From contig JAPLZR010000065.1 in the NCBI GenBank assembly GCA_026394935.1, positions 1 to 13,891 of the forward strand: a DNA stretch of 13,891 nucleotides, given 5' to 3'. A program made the translations under genes and the position numbers. Below, piece by piece: positions 1-6,175 of the stretch. Source of the DNA: Candidatus Woesearchaeota archaeon (lineage in GTDB: Archaea; Nanobdellota; Nanobdellia; Woesearchaeales; ARS49). The notes under the pieces were generated by a model, which searched no databases, was not told the DNA's origin, and saw only the letters and a list, made by a program, of their open reading frames with translations. Numbering within the stretch: the stretch's first letter is position 1; each line of letters opens with the position of its first letter.

Positions 1-1276
1 AAAAACCAAACGATTTCTGGCGCTTTTTATAGTACCGATAGCCGAACTTGCAGACAAAGAAGGCAAACGGCAGCAGCAGGATTATCAAAAGATACCAGTG
101 CCAGGAGATTCCCCTGCTTTCAGAAACTGCATTTTCAGTTGCATTGCTTTCAATCTTTTCTTCAGCCTTATCTTCCTTGACCGACTCTACTGATTTCGTT
201 TCCTTATCACAACCATCACCAACGCCATTGTTGTTCGAGTCGACCTGGTCAACATTAACAACAGCAGGACAATTGTCAACAAAATCAAGAACGCCGTCGC
301 CATCAAGATCTTCCTCTTTAGCATAACGAATAACAAATTCATCAGCTCTGCCGTTATTGTTCAAATCACCCAATTCCTTTTCAGAAGAAACAAAAACAAC
401 AGTGCTTTCAAAAATGGAAGGCTGGGAGCCGAGAATGTTCATCTTTGCAGACCTCTTAGACTTCAAAGAAAAACCATACAAATCACCATCCTGCTCAAAA
501 ACAACAACGTCACCAAAAATTGAAGGATTAACTGCCTCGATGCCAGTCAACTGCCCCTGCTGGGCAACTGCATCAAAAACAACAAGCTTTCCATCAGAAG
601 AAAACACAGCATCATTGGATTCCGCAACAAGCACAGGACGACCAGCAACAATCTTTGTATTCGCAACCTGATGATTCACCGTATCGTAAACACGCAAAAC
701 CACGTCCAGCTTGTCACCATCAGCATTCAAATCCGTGCCAAGCTGTTTTTCATCTGTTAAAAAAATCAATGCCTGCTTGTTCATCACAGGAAAATCGCCA
801 ACAGCCTTCAAATTGCTGACTTCCCCACTCTTAATATCATACATGCGCACAACATCATCATCCAAATCACCGTCATTGGAAAAATCAACACCCAGCTCGG
901 ACTCCTTTGTGGAAAACACAATAACGTCAGAAAACACATTAGGATGACGGCCAACAGCTTTTGTGCTGAAAATGGTCTTGTCACGAACATTCCCATACTG
1001 AATGACAGTATCCTCCACGTCACCATCATCATTCAAATCAACATCTGCCTCTTTTGTCTCAAACACCACAGTATAACCAAACAAAAAAGGACTGCTGCCC
1101 TTGCCAATCTCGCTCTCAGCCTTCTCAGCAAGATCATACATGTAAACAGTGCCTGAGCGCTCATAAACAATCAAATCACCATAAAGAACAGGATGCTCGC
1201 CTGCAACACCAGCATTTTCCATAACTAAAGCTGACACGAACGGTACAATCAGCAGCAAAACCAGCCAAGCCCGCAT
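1..1276 (-). CDS. Secreted, membrane-anchored propeller-like surface protein with thrombospondin type-3 repeat (partial, C-terminus off window)
   Basis: An uninterrupted minus-strand frame runs from ATG at 1276 to the window edge with no stop, giving at least 425 residues. Residues 1-16 are a signal peptide (MR then a leucine-rich core ending near VSA). Residues 24-318 contain about seven 35-50-residue repeats with the theme hydrophobic-P-x-(I/V/L)-F-x-D-x-V-V-F. In four of them an acidic loop follows, for example DLNDDGDVED near 80-89, DFSNDGDLDD near 131-140 and DLNADGD near 182-188. Residues 323-357 match a thrombospondin type-3 calcium repeat (DLDGDGVLDFVDNCP, then a closing GDGCD). An acidic Glu/Lys/Ser stalk (358-388), a membrane helix (about 394-411) and a basic tail follow. 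I infer an exported, C-terminally anchored, calcium-stabilised beta-propeller; ligand and role are unknown. Plus-strand frames here are shadows. The start is supported by a TATA box 23-31 bp upstream. Confidence 0.85.
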   Translation of the reverse strand, partial: MRAWLVLLLIVPFVSALVMENAGVAGEHPVLYGDLIVYERSGTVYMYDLAEKAESEIGKGSSPFLFGYTVVFETKEADVDLNDDGDVEDTVIQYGNVRDKTIFSTKAVGRHPNVFSDVIVFSTKESELGVDFSNDGDLDDDVVRMYDIKSGEVSNLKAVGDFPVMNKQALIFLTDEKQLGTDLNADGDKLDVVLRVYDTVNHQVANTKIVAGRPVLVAESNDAVFSSDGKLVVFDAVAQQGQLTGIEAVNPSIFGDVVVFEQDGDLYGFSLKSKRSAKMNILGSQPSIFESTVVFVSSEKELGDLNNNGRADEFVIRYAKEEDLDGDGVLDFVDNCPAVVNVDQVDSNNNGVGDGCDKETKSVESVKEDKAEEKIESNATENAVSESRGISWHWYLLIILLLPFAFFVCKFGYRYYKKRQKSFGF

Positions 1277-1298
1277 ATATGTTGGAGTGGCGCGGTCC

Positions 1299-1307
1299 AA
1301 TATAAAG
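1299..1307 (-). promoter_or_regulatory. TATA box of the surface-protein gene
   Basis: On the minus strand this reads CTTTATATT, centred about 27 bp upstream of the ATG at 1276, so the transcript should start at or next to the start codon (leaderless). It is divergent from the rps8e promoter, with only 77 bp between the two start codons. Confidence 0.6.
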
Positions 1308-1318
1308 CTTTTCACAGA

Positions 1319-1334
1319 AACCTTTTTAAATAGC
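1319..1334 (+). promoter_or_regulatory. BRE/TATA promoter of rps8e
   Basis: AAACCTTTTTAAATAGC: a purine-rich BRE-like start, then the TATA core TTTTTAAATA at 1323-1332. The core begins 31 bp before the ATG, so the mRNA should be leaderless. Almost the same string precedes rpl44e and aIF2-alpha. Confidence 0.7.
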
Positions 1335-1353
1335 TTGAAGCCACCAACGAACT

Positions 1354-1734
1354 ATGGTAGTAATACAGAAAGGACAAGTGGGAAGAAAGCCAACAGGCGG
1401 AATCTACAAGTCAGCCAGAGGCAAACGAAAATACGAAATAGGCAGGCTTCCAGCACTGACAAAAATCGGCACACAAAAAATCAACACCATCCGAACAAAA
1501 GGAAACTCAAGAAAAATGAAAGTATTCGTTGCACAATTCGCGAACGTTCTCGACCCAAAAACAAAGAAATACATCAAGGCAGCAGTCAAGACCGTTGATG
1601 AATGCCAGGCAAACAGGCACTACGTCAGACGAAACATAATCGTCAAAGGAACAATCATAACAACAGACGCAGGCAAAGCAAAAGTTACCTCAAGACCAGG
1701 ACAAGACGGAACAGTCAACGCAGTGCTGGTTTAG
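1354..1734 (+). CDS. rps8e: 30S ribosomal protein S8e
   Basis: This 126-residue basic protein is the small-subunit ribosomal protein S8e, found in archaea and eukaryotes but not bacteria. The N-terminal signature RKPTGG (residues 11-16), followed by the KSARGKRKYEIGR segment, is typical of the family. Family-typical length and the C-terminal GTIITTDAGKAKVTSRPGQDG region support a complete protein. ATG 1354 is chosen because the TATA box sits 26 bp upstream (centre to ATG), which gives a leaderless mRNA. Its stop overlaps the stop of the convergent CYTH gene by 4 bp. Codons are strongly A/C-ending (ATA, AGA, ACA), as in other plus-strand genes. Confidence 0.96.
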   Translation: MVVIQKGQVGRKPTGGIYKSARGKRKYEIGRLPALTKIGTQKINTIRTKGNSRKMKVFVAQFANVLDPKTKKYIKAAVKTVDECQANRHYVRRNIIVKGTIITTDAGKAKVTSRPGQDGTVNAVLV

Positions 1735-2258
1735 AATTTTAATTCTTTAAAAGAATGCAAGTCAACACCGTACTTGAAATAAATATTCCTGACAGACAGA
1801 TTAGAATCACTTTTCAAATCCAGCAAAGCCAATCCTTCCTTCACTTTTTTCTCGCTTGATGACTCAACCTCCAGATACGGAGGAATCTTCGGCCAGGAAT
1901 CAATGCAAAACTCGATATCCTTTAAGTTGAAAACAATCCTTTTATTCTCCTGATAATACTTATTTTTGAAAAAATTTGAGAGAATTTCGGCGGTCTTTTC
2001 AAAATCAACAACCTCAACTTCAAGCTCTTCAGTATCACAAACACCGCAACCATGATGGTGCTTGTAAGTCAAAGTAACTTTCTTTCCATCATCCCTCAAA
2101 CGAAGCCATTCCTCCTTATCATCAGAAGGGTTGTGATTATCAAAAATCCAACGGCGCATCAAAACCTCAGGCTCTTTCTTCGCGCCAAGCTTTTCCAGCT
2201 TTTTCTGAATCTCGGCTACGTCGATGTCCAAAACCTTTGCTTCAAATTCGATTTGCAT
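1731..2258 (-). CDS. CYTH-domain protein (class IV adenylate cyclase / thiamine triphosphatase-like, CyaB family)
   Basis: This 175-residue protein begins MQIEFEAKV, which carries the ExExK hallmark (E4, E6, K8) of the CYTH superfamily, the tunnel-fold enzymes that bind triphosphates and divalent metals. Further matching features are WLRLRDDG (51-58), LTYK (63-66), EELEVEV (77-83) and the late PPYLEVE strand (126-132). Family members act as class IV adenylate cyclases or as tripolyphosphate/thiamine triphosphate hydrolases; substrate cannot be assigned from sequence, and archaeal members are usually only annotated CyaB-like. An unusual HHHGCGVC stretch (67-74) sits where most relatives have an ordinary loop. 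The start is set by a TATA box about 28 bp upstream. Codon use is T/G-ending, as in the other minus-strand genes. Confidence 0.85.
   Translation of the reverse strand: MQIEFEAKVLDIDVAEIQKKLEKLGAKKEPEVLMRRWIFDNHNPSDDKEEWLRLRDDGKKVTLTYKHHHGCGVCDTEELEVEVVDFEKTAEILSNFFKNKYYQENKRIVFNLKDIEFCIDSWPKIPPYLEVESSSEKKVKEGLALLDLKSDSNLSVRNIYFKYGVDLHSFKELKF
1733..1756. terminator. Possible bidirectional terminator between rps8e and the CYTH gene
   Basis: Just after the overlapping stops lies a T-rich run (on the plus strand AATTTTAATTCTTT) that includes the inverted repeat ATTCTTT/AAAGAAT (1742-1748 and 1750-1756, one-base centre). T-rich tracts terminate archaeal transcription. The stretch also codes for the last residues of the CYTH protein, so it is only a weak call. 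Confidence 0.3.
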
Positions 2259-2281
2259 ATATTGAAAAAAATTTACCAGGA

Positions 2282-2291
2282 GCTTAAATAC
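2282..2291 (-). promoter_or_regulatory. TATA box of the CYTH gene
   Basis: GTATTTAAGC on the minus strand, centred about 28 bp upstream of the ATG at 2258. This is consistent with a leaderless transcript, divergent from nrdR. Confidence 0.6.
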
Positions 2292-2307
2292 TTTTTCATC
2301 GACGGAA

Positions 2308-2351
2308 AAACAGAATCTGTTTCACTAAAAAGTAGAACAAACATAGTGAAA
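2308..2351. promoter_or_regulatory. Inverted repeats upstream of nrdR (candidate operator)
   Basis: Two inverted repeats lie upstream of the nrdR TATA box. AAACAGA-A-TCTGTTT (2308-2322) is perfect, with a one-base centre. TTTCACTA (2320-2327) pairs with TAGTGAAA (2344-2351) across 16 bases. The CACTA/TAGTG arms resemble halves of the bacterial NrdR box (CTATATATAG flanked by C-A and T-G), but the spacing differs, so a link to NrdR is an inference. Confidence 0.35.
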
Positions 2352-2387
2352 AAATATTGGGCAGAATATATGTTAAAGAGCGATAAT

Positions 2388-2397
2388 GTTTAAATAC
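2388..2397 (+). promoter_or_regulatory. TATA box of the nrdR-nrdJ operon
   Basis: GTTTAAATAC. By the TATA-to-ATG spacing of the leaderless genes here, transcription should start near 2418-2419. That leaves a leader of about 75 nt before nrdR, unusually long for this window. Confidence 0.55.
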
Positions 2398-2423
2398 CAT
2401 TTCAAGTTATAGTATGTTGCTCC

Positions 2424-2457
2424 GACGATGACCACAACCTGTTGTGGTTTTATCGTC
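2424..2457 (+). other. Strong hairpin in the nrdR leader
   Basis: GACGAT (2424-2429) pairs with ATCGTC (2452-2457), and ACCACAAC (2431-2438) pairs with GTTGTGGT (2441-2448). This leaves a small internal loop and a 2-4 base apical loop, about 14 pairs in all. It lies between the predicted transcription start and the nrdR start codon, so it is probably an RNA structure in the 5' leader. No long U-run follows directly, so it does not look like an intrinsic terminator. Confidence 0.5.
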
Positions 2458-2496
2458 ATTTTGAGTGAACTGATACAAAAAGATGTGATACGATGA
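2428..2496 (+). CDS. Possible 22-aa leader ORF overlapping nrdR
   Basis: An ATG inside the leader hairpin opens a frame for a 22-residue peptide that starts MTTTCCGFIV, has two adjacent cysteines and ends KDVIR. Its TGA overlaps the nrdR ATG as ATGA, the same 4-bp coupling seen at nrdR/nrdJ. The ATG lies about 10 nt after the predicted transcription start. Against it: no Shine-Dalgarno site, and codons such as TGT, GGT and TTT are unlike the A/C-ending usage of plus-strand genes here. It may be a regulatory leader peptide or chance. Confidence 0.22.
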   Translation: MTTTCCGFIVILSELIQKDVIR

Positions 2497-2957
2497 AATG
2501 CCCATTTTGCCAGCACACTGACAACAATGTTCTTGACAGCAGATTAACACCGGATTCTGACGGCATTAGAAGAAGAAGAGAATGCGCAAAATGCACAAAA
2601 AGGTTCACAACATATGAACGGGCAGAAATGTTTGACATAAGCGTGGTCAAAAGAGACGGAAGAAGAGAACCATTCTCAAGAGAAAAAATCCTCAAAGGAG
2701 TGATGAGAGCCTGCGAAAAAAGACCGGTCAAAAGAGAAGACATGGAAAGAATAATAACAACAGTGGAAGCAGTGCTGAGACAGTCAGACAAGGACGAGAT
2801 AAGCAGCAGAAAAATAGGAGAACTCATAATGCAGGAGCTGGCAAAACTTGATGATGTAGCATACGTCAGATTCGCAAGCGTCTACAAAAAATTCAAGGAC
2901 GCAAGCCAGTTCGTAGAAGCAATAAAATCATTGAAGGAATTGGAGGCAGAGCCATGA
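2493..2957 (+). CDS. nrdR: Transcriptional repressor NrdR
   Basis: NrdR is the nucleotide-sensing repressor of ribonucleotide reductase genes. This 154-residue protein has the full family layout: an N-terminal zinc ribbon with C3, C6, C31 and C34 (MKCPFC and the arginine-rich RRRRECAKC), then an ATP-cone domain from about residue 49 to 139 beginning VVKRDGRREPF. The cone binds ATP or dATP and controls oligomerisation and DNA binding. A GTGAT sequence (2485-2489), complementary to the 16S 3' end, sits 3 nt before the ATG and supports this start. The gene is translationally coupled to nrdJ by a 4-bp ATGA overlap. NrdR is mainly bacterial and patchy in archaea, so its presence suggests past transfer. 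The following reductase lacks an N-terminal ATP-cone, so NrdR is the only visible dATP sensor. Confidence 0.95.
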   Translation: MKCPFCQHTDNNVLDSRLTPDSDGIRRRRECAKCTKRFTTYERAEMFDISVVKRDGRREPFSREKILKGVMRACEKRPVKREDMERIITTVEAVLRQSDKDEISSRKIGELIMQELAKLDDVAYVRFASVYKKFKDASQFVEAIKSLKELEAEP

Positions 2958-5497
2958 CGCCAGCAGAAAACACCGCACAAGAACTAAAACTCTGGGATAA
3001 ACCGCCATTCGGAAACATCCTACTGACAGAAAACCAGAGAAAAGTCATCAAAGACAAATATTTGAGAGACGACCCAAGCGTTGAACACTGGCTCTGGAAC
3101 GTGGCAAAAAACATAGCACTATCAGAAATGCTCTACAACCCGGAAATACCAAGAGACCAAGTATTTTTGGGAGTAAGATACAGCCAGGAATGGATGGACA
3201 CAGGAAACGGAGAAACCACCGAACTCCTATCATTACACGTAGGAGCAAAAGGATACAGCGACCAGGACCAAAACCACAGAAAATTCATACAAAACCTCTA
3301 CAAACTCCTTGACACAAACCCACAAGCACAAGAAACAGTCCTAAAAACAGCAACGCAATACTACGACATGCTCGCCAATTTTGATTTCGTGCCAAACAGC
3401 CCGACACTCATGAATGCAGGAAGGGAACTCCAACAACTATCAGCATGCTACGTACTTCCGATAGAAGACAGCATAGAAGCATGGGGAGAGCTCGTCAAAC
3501 AAACAATGATAATACACAAAACAGGAGGAGGAACAGGATTCTCAGGATGCAGAGTAAGACCAAGAGGAGACCGAGTAAAAAGCACAAAAGGAATAGCGTC
3601 CGGAGCACTATCACCATTCAGCATAATCAACCACGCAACAAACGAAGTCAAACAAGGAGGAACAAGAAGAGGAGCAAACATGGGAATACTCCCATACTGG
3701 CACCCCGACGTATTTGAATTCATCAAGTTCAAAACAGAAGACGGAAAACTCGAAAACTTCAACATAACAGTAGCAGTAGACCAAAAATTCATGGAAGCAG
3801 TCAAAAACAACCAGGAAGTAGAACTCCTAAACCCAAGAACAAAAGAAATAGCAGGAAAAACAAACGCAAAAGAAATGTTTGACCTCATATGCGAAAACGC
3901 CTGGAAAACAGGAGACCCAGGAATGATATGGCTGGACGCGATAAACAACAGCTTCTCAAACCCAACACCAAAACTAGGACAAGTAGAAAGCACAAACCCC
4001 TGCGGAGAACAGCCATTACTGCCATACGAAGCCTGCAATCTCGGAAGCATCAACCTAAGCAAGTTCGTAGTCATGGGAAAAATCGATTACGCAAGACTAG
4101 GAGAAATAGTAAAACTCGCAACCAAGTTTTTGGACAGCGTCATAGACGTAAACAATTTCCCAATACCGGAAATCGAAAAACTCGCAAAAGGAAACAGAAG
4201 AATCGGACTCGGAATCATGGGCTGGGCAGAAACACTCGCACTGCTAAACACGCCATACGACAGCCAGGAAGCACTGCAAAAATCAGAAGAAGTAATGTCA
4301 TTCATAAACGGCAAAAGCCTTGAAGCAAGCGAAGAGCTGACAGCAAAAAGAGGAGTATTCCCCAACTTCAAAGACAGCATATACGATGCAAACGGGCAAT
4401 ACTACAGGGAATGGGCAAAAGGAAGACCAAGAAATTCAACAAGAACAACAATAGCGCCAACAGGAACAATCGCAATCTGCGCAGGACTGCAAGGAGGAGG
4501 AATCGAGCCCTTCTTCGGAATAGCGTACACGCGATACAACGCAAAAGCGCTAGACATGATAAAACAAGGCAAAGAGCCAGAAGACAAAGATGTCTTCCAC
4601 GAAGTCAACCCCATATTCATGGCAGTCGCGCAGGCAAACAAATACTTCGGAATGAAGCCGGAAGAACTGTGGAAGAAAATAGAAGGAAACCACAACTCGG
4701 CCAGAGGCATCAAAGAAATACCGGAAACCATACAAAGAGTATTCGGAAGCGCACACGACATTCCAGTAGAATACCATGTCAAAATGCAGGCAGCATTCCA
4801 AAAACACACTGACAACGGAGTCTCGAAGACAATTAATTTGCCAAACAACGCAAGCATAGAAGACATCAAGAAAACATACTTCATGGCCTGGGAACTCGGC
4901 TGCAAAGGAATAACAGTCTACAGAGACGGATGCAAAAAACACCAAGTTCTCAACATGAAAAAGAAAGAAGAGGCAAAAGAACTCAAAATAGACCCGACAG
5001 AAGGCATAGGCTCAGTGTACTACCAGTTCGAAACAGGATATGGACCGGTACACGTACACATCGACCACCAGGAAGGCAGAGTGCTGAAAGTGTTCACAAA
5101 CATCGCGCCAATAGGAACAGAAATCTCAGGACTAACAACAGTAATGGGAATACTAATCAGCAAATACCTTGAATTAGGCGGAGACATCAACTCGCTCAGA
5201 AAACACCTGAACAGCATCAAAAGCGACAAAGCATTCGGCTTCGGGCCAAAACGAATAGAAAGCATCCCGCACGCAGTCTCAGTAGCACTGGGCAAATTCA
5301 TGTCACAAATGGGCAACCTGCCAGGACAGCAACTGCTGACACCGCACGTGGAAAGCACAGAAATCAAAATACAAAAAGTAACACACGAAGAACACAGACC
5401 AGGACACTGCCCAAAATGCTACAGCCCAAACATCGCGTATTTAAGCGGATGCTCAGGACCAACCTGCTATGAATGCGGGTTCAGCGAGTGCAGCTAA
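2954..5497 (+). CDS. nrdJ: Adenosylcobalamin-dependent (class II) ribonucleoside reductase, NrdJ type
   Basis: This 847-residue enzyme reduces ribonucleotides to deoxyribonucleotides with an adenosylcobalamin-generated thiyl radical; it needs no oxygen and no separate radical subunit. Visible signatures: SPTLMNAG (149-156), the redox cysteine C165 in LSACY, GGGTGFSG (191-198), the active-site triad N348-C350-E352 in NPCGEQPL, the partner redox cysteine C361, and the phosphate loop APTGTIA (501-507). Residues about 684-780 form a TSCPD-like domain. The C-terminus is a zinc ribbon (C819, C822, C838, C841) with extra cysteines C833 and C846 that may relay electrons. There is no N-terminal ATP-cone. 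A GGAGG site (2942-2946) lies 7 nt before the ATG, and the ATG overlaps the nrdR stop. A cobalamin adenosyltransferase gene follows downstream under its own promoter. Confidence 0.96.
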   Translation: MTPAENTAQELKLWDKPPFGNILLTENQRKVIKDKYLRDDPSVEHWLWNVAKNIALSEMLYNPEIPRDQVFLGVRYSQEWMDTGNGETTELLSLHVGAKGYSDQDQNHRKFIQNLYKLLDTNPQAQETVLKTATQYYDMLANFDFVPNSPTLMNAGRELQQLSACYVLPIEDSIEAWGELVKQTMIIHKTGGGTGFSGCRVRPRGDRVKSTKGIASGALSPFSIINHATNEVKQGGTRRGANMGILPYWHPDVFEFIKFKTEDGKLENFNITVAVDQKFMEAVKNNQEVELLNPRTKEIAGKTNAKEMFDLICENAWKTGDPGMIWLDAINNSFSNPTPKLGQVESTNPCGEQPLLPYEACNLGSINLSKFVVMGKIDYARLGEIVKLATKFLDSVIDVNNFPIPEIEKLAKGNRRIGLGIMGWAETLALLNTPYDSQEALQKSEEVMSFINGKSLEASEELTAKRGVFPNFKDSIYDANGQYYREWAKGRPRNSTRTTIAPTGTIAICAGLQGGGIEPFFGIAYTRYNAKALDMIKQGKEPEDKDVFHEVNPIFMAVAQANKYFGMKPEELWKKIEGNHNSARGIKEIPETIQRVFGSAHDIPVEYHVKMQAAFQKHTDNGVSKTINLPNNASIEDIKKTYFMAWELGCKGITVYRDGCKKHQVLNMKKKEEAKELKIDPTEGIGSVYYQFETGYGPVHVHIDHQEGRVLKVFTNIAPIGTEISGLTTVMGILISKYLELGGDINSLRKHLNSIKSDKAFGFGPKRIESIPHAVSVALGKFMSQMGNLPGQQLLTPHVESTEIKIQKVTHEEHRPGHCPKCYSPNIAYLSGCSGPTCYECGFSECS

Positions 5498-5498
5498 A

Positions 5499-5514
5499 TT
5501 TTTAATTTTCTTTT
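5499..5514 (+). terminator. T-rich terminator after nrdJ
   Basis: A run that is nearly all T (TTTTTAATTTTCTTTT) begins two bases after the nrdJ stop. Such tracts end archaeal transcription without a hairpin. Confidence 0.55.
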
Positions 5515-5526
5515 AATCAGCAAAAC

Positions 5527-5580
5527 TGGCTTCGCCAAAGACACTCCTCACAATGTGCTCCGAAGTCCCTTCAGTCGCAC
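5527..5580. other. Unexplained GC-richer segment with two small hairpins
   Basis: Between the nrdJ terminator and the cobalamin adenosyltransferase promoter lies a stretch richer in G/C than its surroundings. It can fold as TGGC-TTC-GCCA (5527-5537). It can also fold as GTGC (5555-5558) with GCAC (5577-5580), enclosing GAAG (5562-5565) with CTTC (5569-5572). It has no start-to-stop frame that looks coding. It could be a small structured RNA, a repeat remnant or a 3' UTR element; I cannot tell which. Confidence 0.3.
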
Positions 5581-5591
5581 TTGTTCGTCGG

Positions 5592-5604
5592 AAAATATAT
5601 AAAC
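5592..5604 (+). promoter_or_regulatory. TATA box of the cobalamin adenosyltransferase gene
   Basis: AAAATATATAAAC, with the core TATATAAA at 5596-5603 centred about 26 bp before the ATG at 5626. This implies a leaderless transcript and excludes the in-frame TTG at 5581 as a start. Confidence 0.65.
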
Positions 5605-5625
5605 AAAACAAACAGAACAAGACAC

Positions 5626-6123
5626 ATGTCAATCGTCACAAAAACAGGCGATAAAGGAAAAACAACGCTTTTCGGCGGAAAAAAAGTCTCAAAAACAGAC
5701 CCGCGCATAGAAGCATACGGAACAGCAGACGAGCTCAACGCAAGCATAGGATGCGCTTTAGCTTACATCAAGAATTCTGACTCAAAGAAAATATTAAATC
5801 AGGTGCAAAATGACCTGTTCAAAATCGGAGCAGAACTTGCAGGCGCAAAAAAGAAAATAACAGCAAAAGACACGAACGCGATAGAGCAAGAAATATACAG
5901 AATAGAAAAGAAATTACCCACGCAGAAAACATTCATACTGCCGGCAGGAAACCAAAGCGCAACACACTTACATTTGGCGCGCACCATATGCAGAAGAACA
6001 GAAAGAAGAGTTCTGCCATGCAAACCAAACCCTGAAATTATCAGATACCTCAACAGACTGGGAGACCTGCTCTTCATATATGCACGAATGGAAAACAAGA
6101 AAGACGAAGCAGTAAGATACTAA
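5626..6123 (+). CDS. pduO: PduO-type ATP:cob(I)alamin adenosyltransferase
   Basis: The 165-residue protein transfers the adenosyl group of ATP to cob(I)alamin, making adenosylcobalamin, the cofactor of the class II reductase just upstream. It carries the PduO/MMAB family motifs: the N-terminal ATP-binding TKTGDKGKTTL (5-15), YGTADELNASIG (31-42), the arginine-rich ARTICRRTERR (118-128) and YLNRLGDLLF (141-150). Length is normal for the family. ATG 5626 is chosen over the in-frame TTG at 5581 because a TATA box lies between them at leaderless spacing. It has its own promoter, so it is a functional neighbour of nrdJ rather than strictly the same transcript. No corrinoid synthesis genes are visible, so the cell probably salvages cobalamin (inference). 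Confidence 0.94.
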   Translation: MSIVTKTGDKGKTTLFGGKKVSKTDPRIEAYGTADELNASIGCALAYIKNSDSKKILNQVQNDLFKIGAELAGAKKKITAKDTNAIEQEIYRIEKKLPTQKTFILPAGNQSATHLHLARTICRRTERRVLPCKPNPEIIRYLNRLGDLLFIYARMENKKDEAVRY

Positions 6124-6133
6124 GGCAGGTAAA

Positions 6134-6170
6134 TCTTTAAATAGTTCTAACAATCACAACAAACAGGGGG
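6134..6170 (+). promoter_or_regulatory. Promoter and ribosome binding site of the GINS gene
   Basis: TATA box TCTTTAAATAG (6134-6144) is centred about 37 bp before the ATG, giving a short leader of about 11 nt. That leader contains a purine-rich AGGGGG (6165-6170) five bases before ATG 6176, a Shine-Dalgarno-like site. This gene is therefore of the leadered type, unlike most neighbours. Confidence 0.55.
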
Positions 6171-6175
6171 ACTTA

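Noticed and set aside
48..1156. Several plus-strand frames of 70-104 codons at the left end
   Set aside because: They lie opposite one continuous minus-strand frame with a signal peptide, repeats, a thrombospondin motif and a membrane anchor. Their serine/threonine-rich translations are antisense shadows.
2052..2393. Plus-strand 113-codon frame across the CYTH gene and the nrdR upstream region
   Set aside because: Mostly antisense to the CYTH gene, no recognisable domain, and it runs into the nrdR promoter.
2388..2492. Cobalamin riboswitch upstream of the B12-dependent reductase operon
   Set aside because: The leader is only about 75 nt, far shorter than a B12 riboswitch, and contains no B12-box-like conserved core that I can see.
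5515..5591. C/D-box small RNA or tRNA in the spacer after nrdJ
   Set aside because: CTGA-like D boxes occur on the minus strand, but no convincing C box (RTGATGA) is present at the right distance, and no tRNA cloverleaf can be drawn.
5581..5625. In-frame TTG start upstream of the cobalamin adenosyltransferase
   Set aside because: The promoter TATA box lies inside this extension at leaderless distance from ATG 5626, and the extra residues do not belong to the family.
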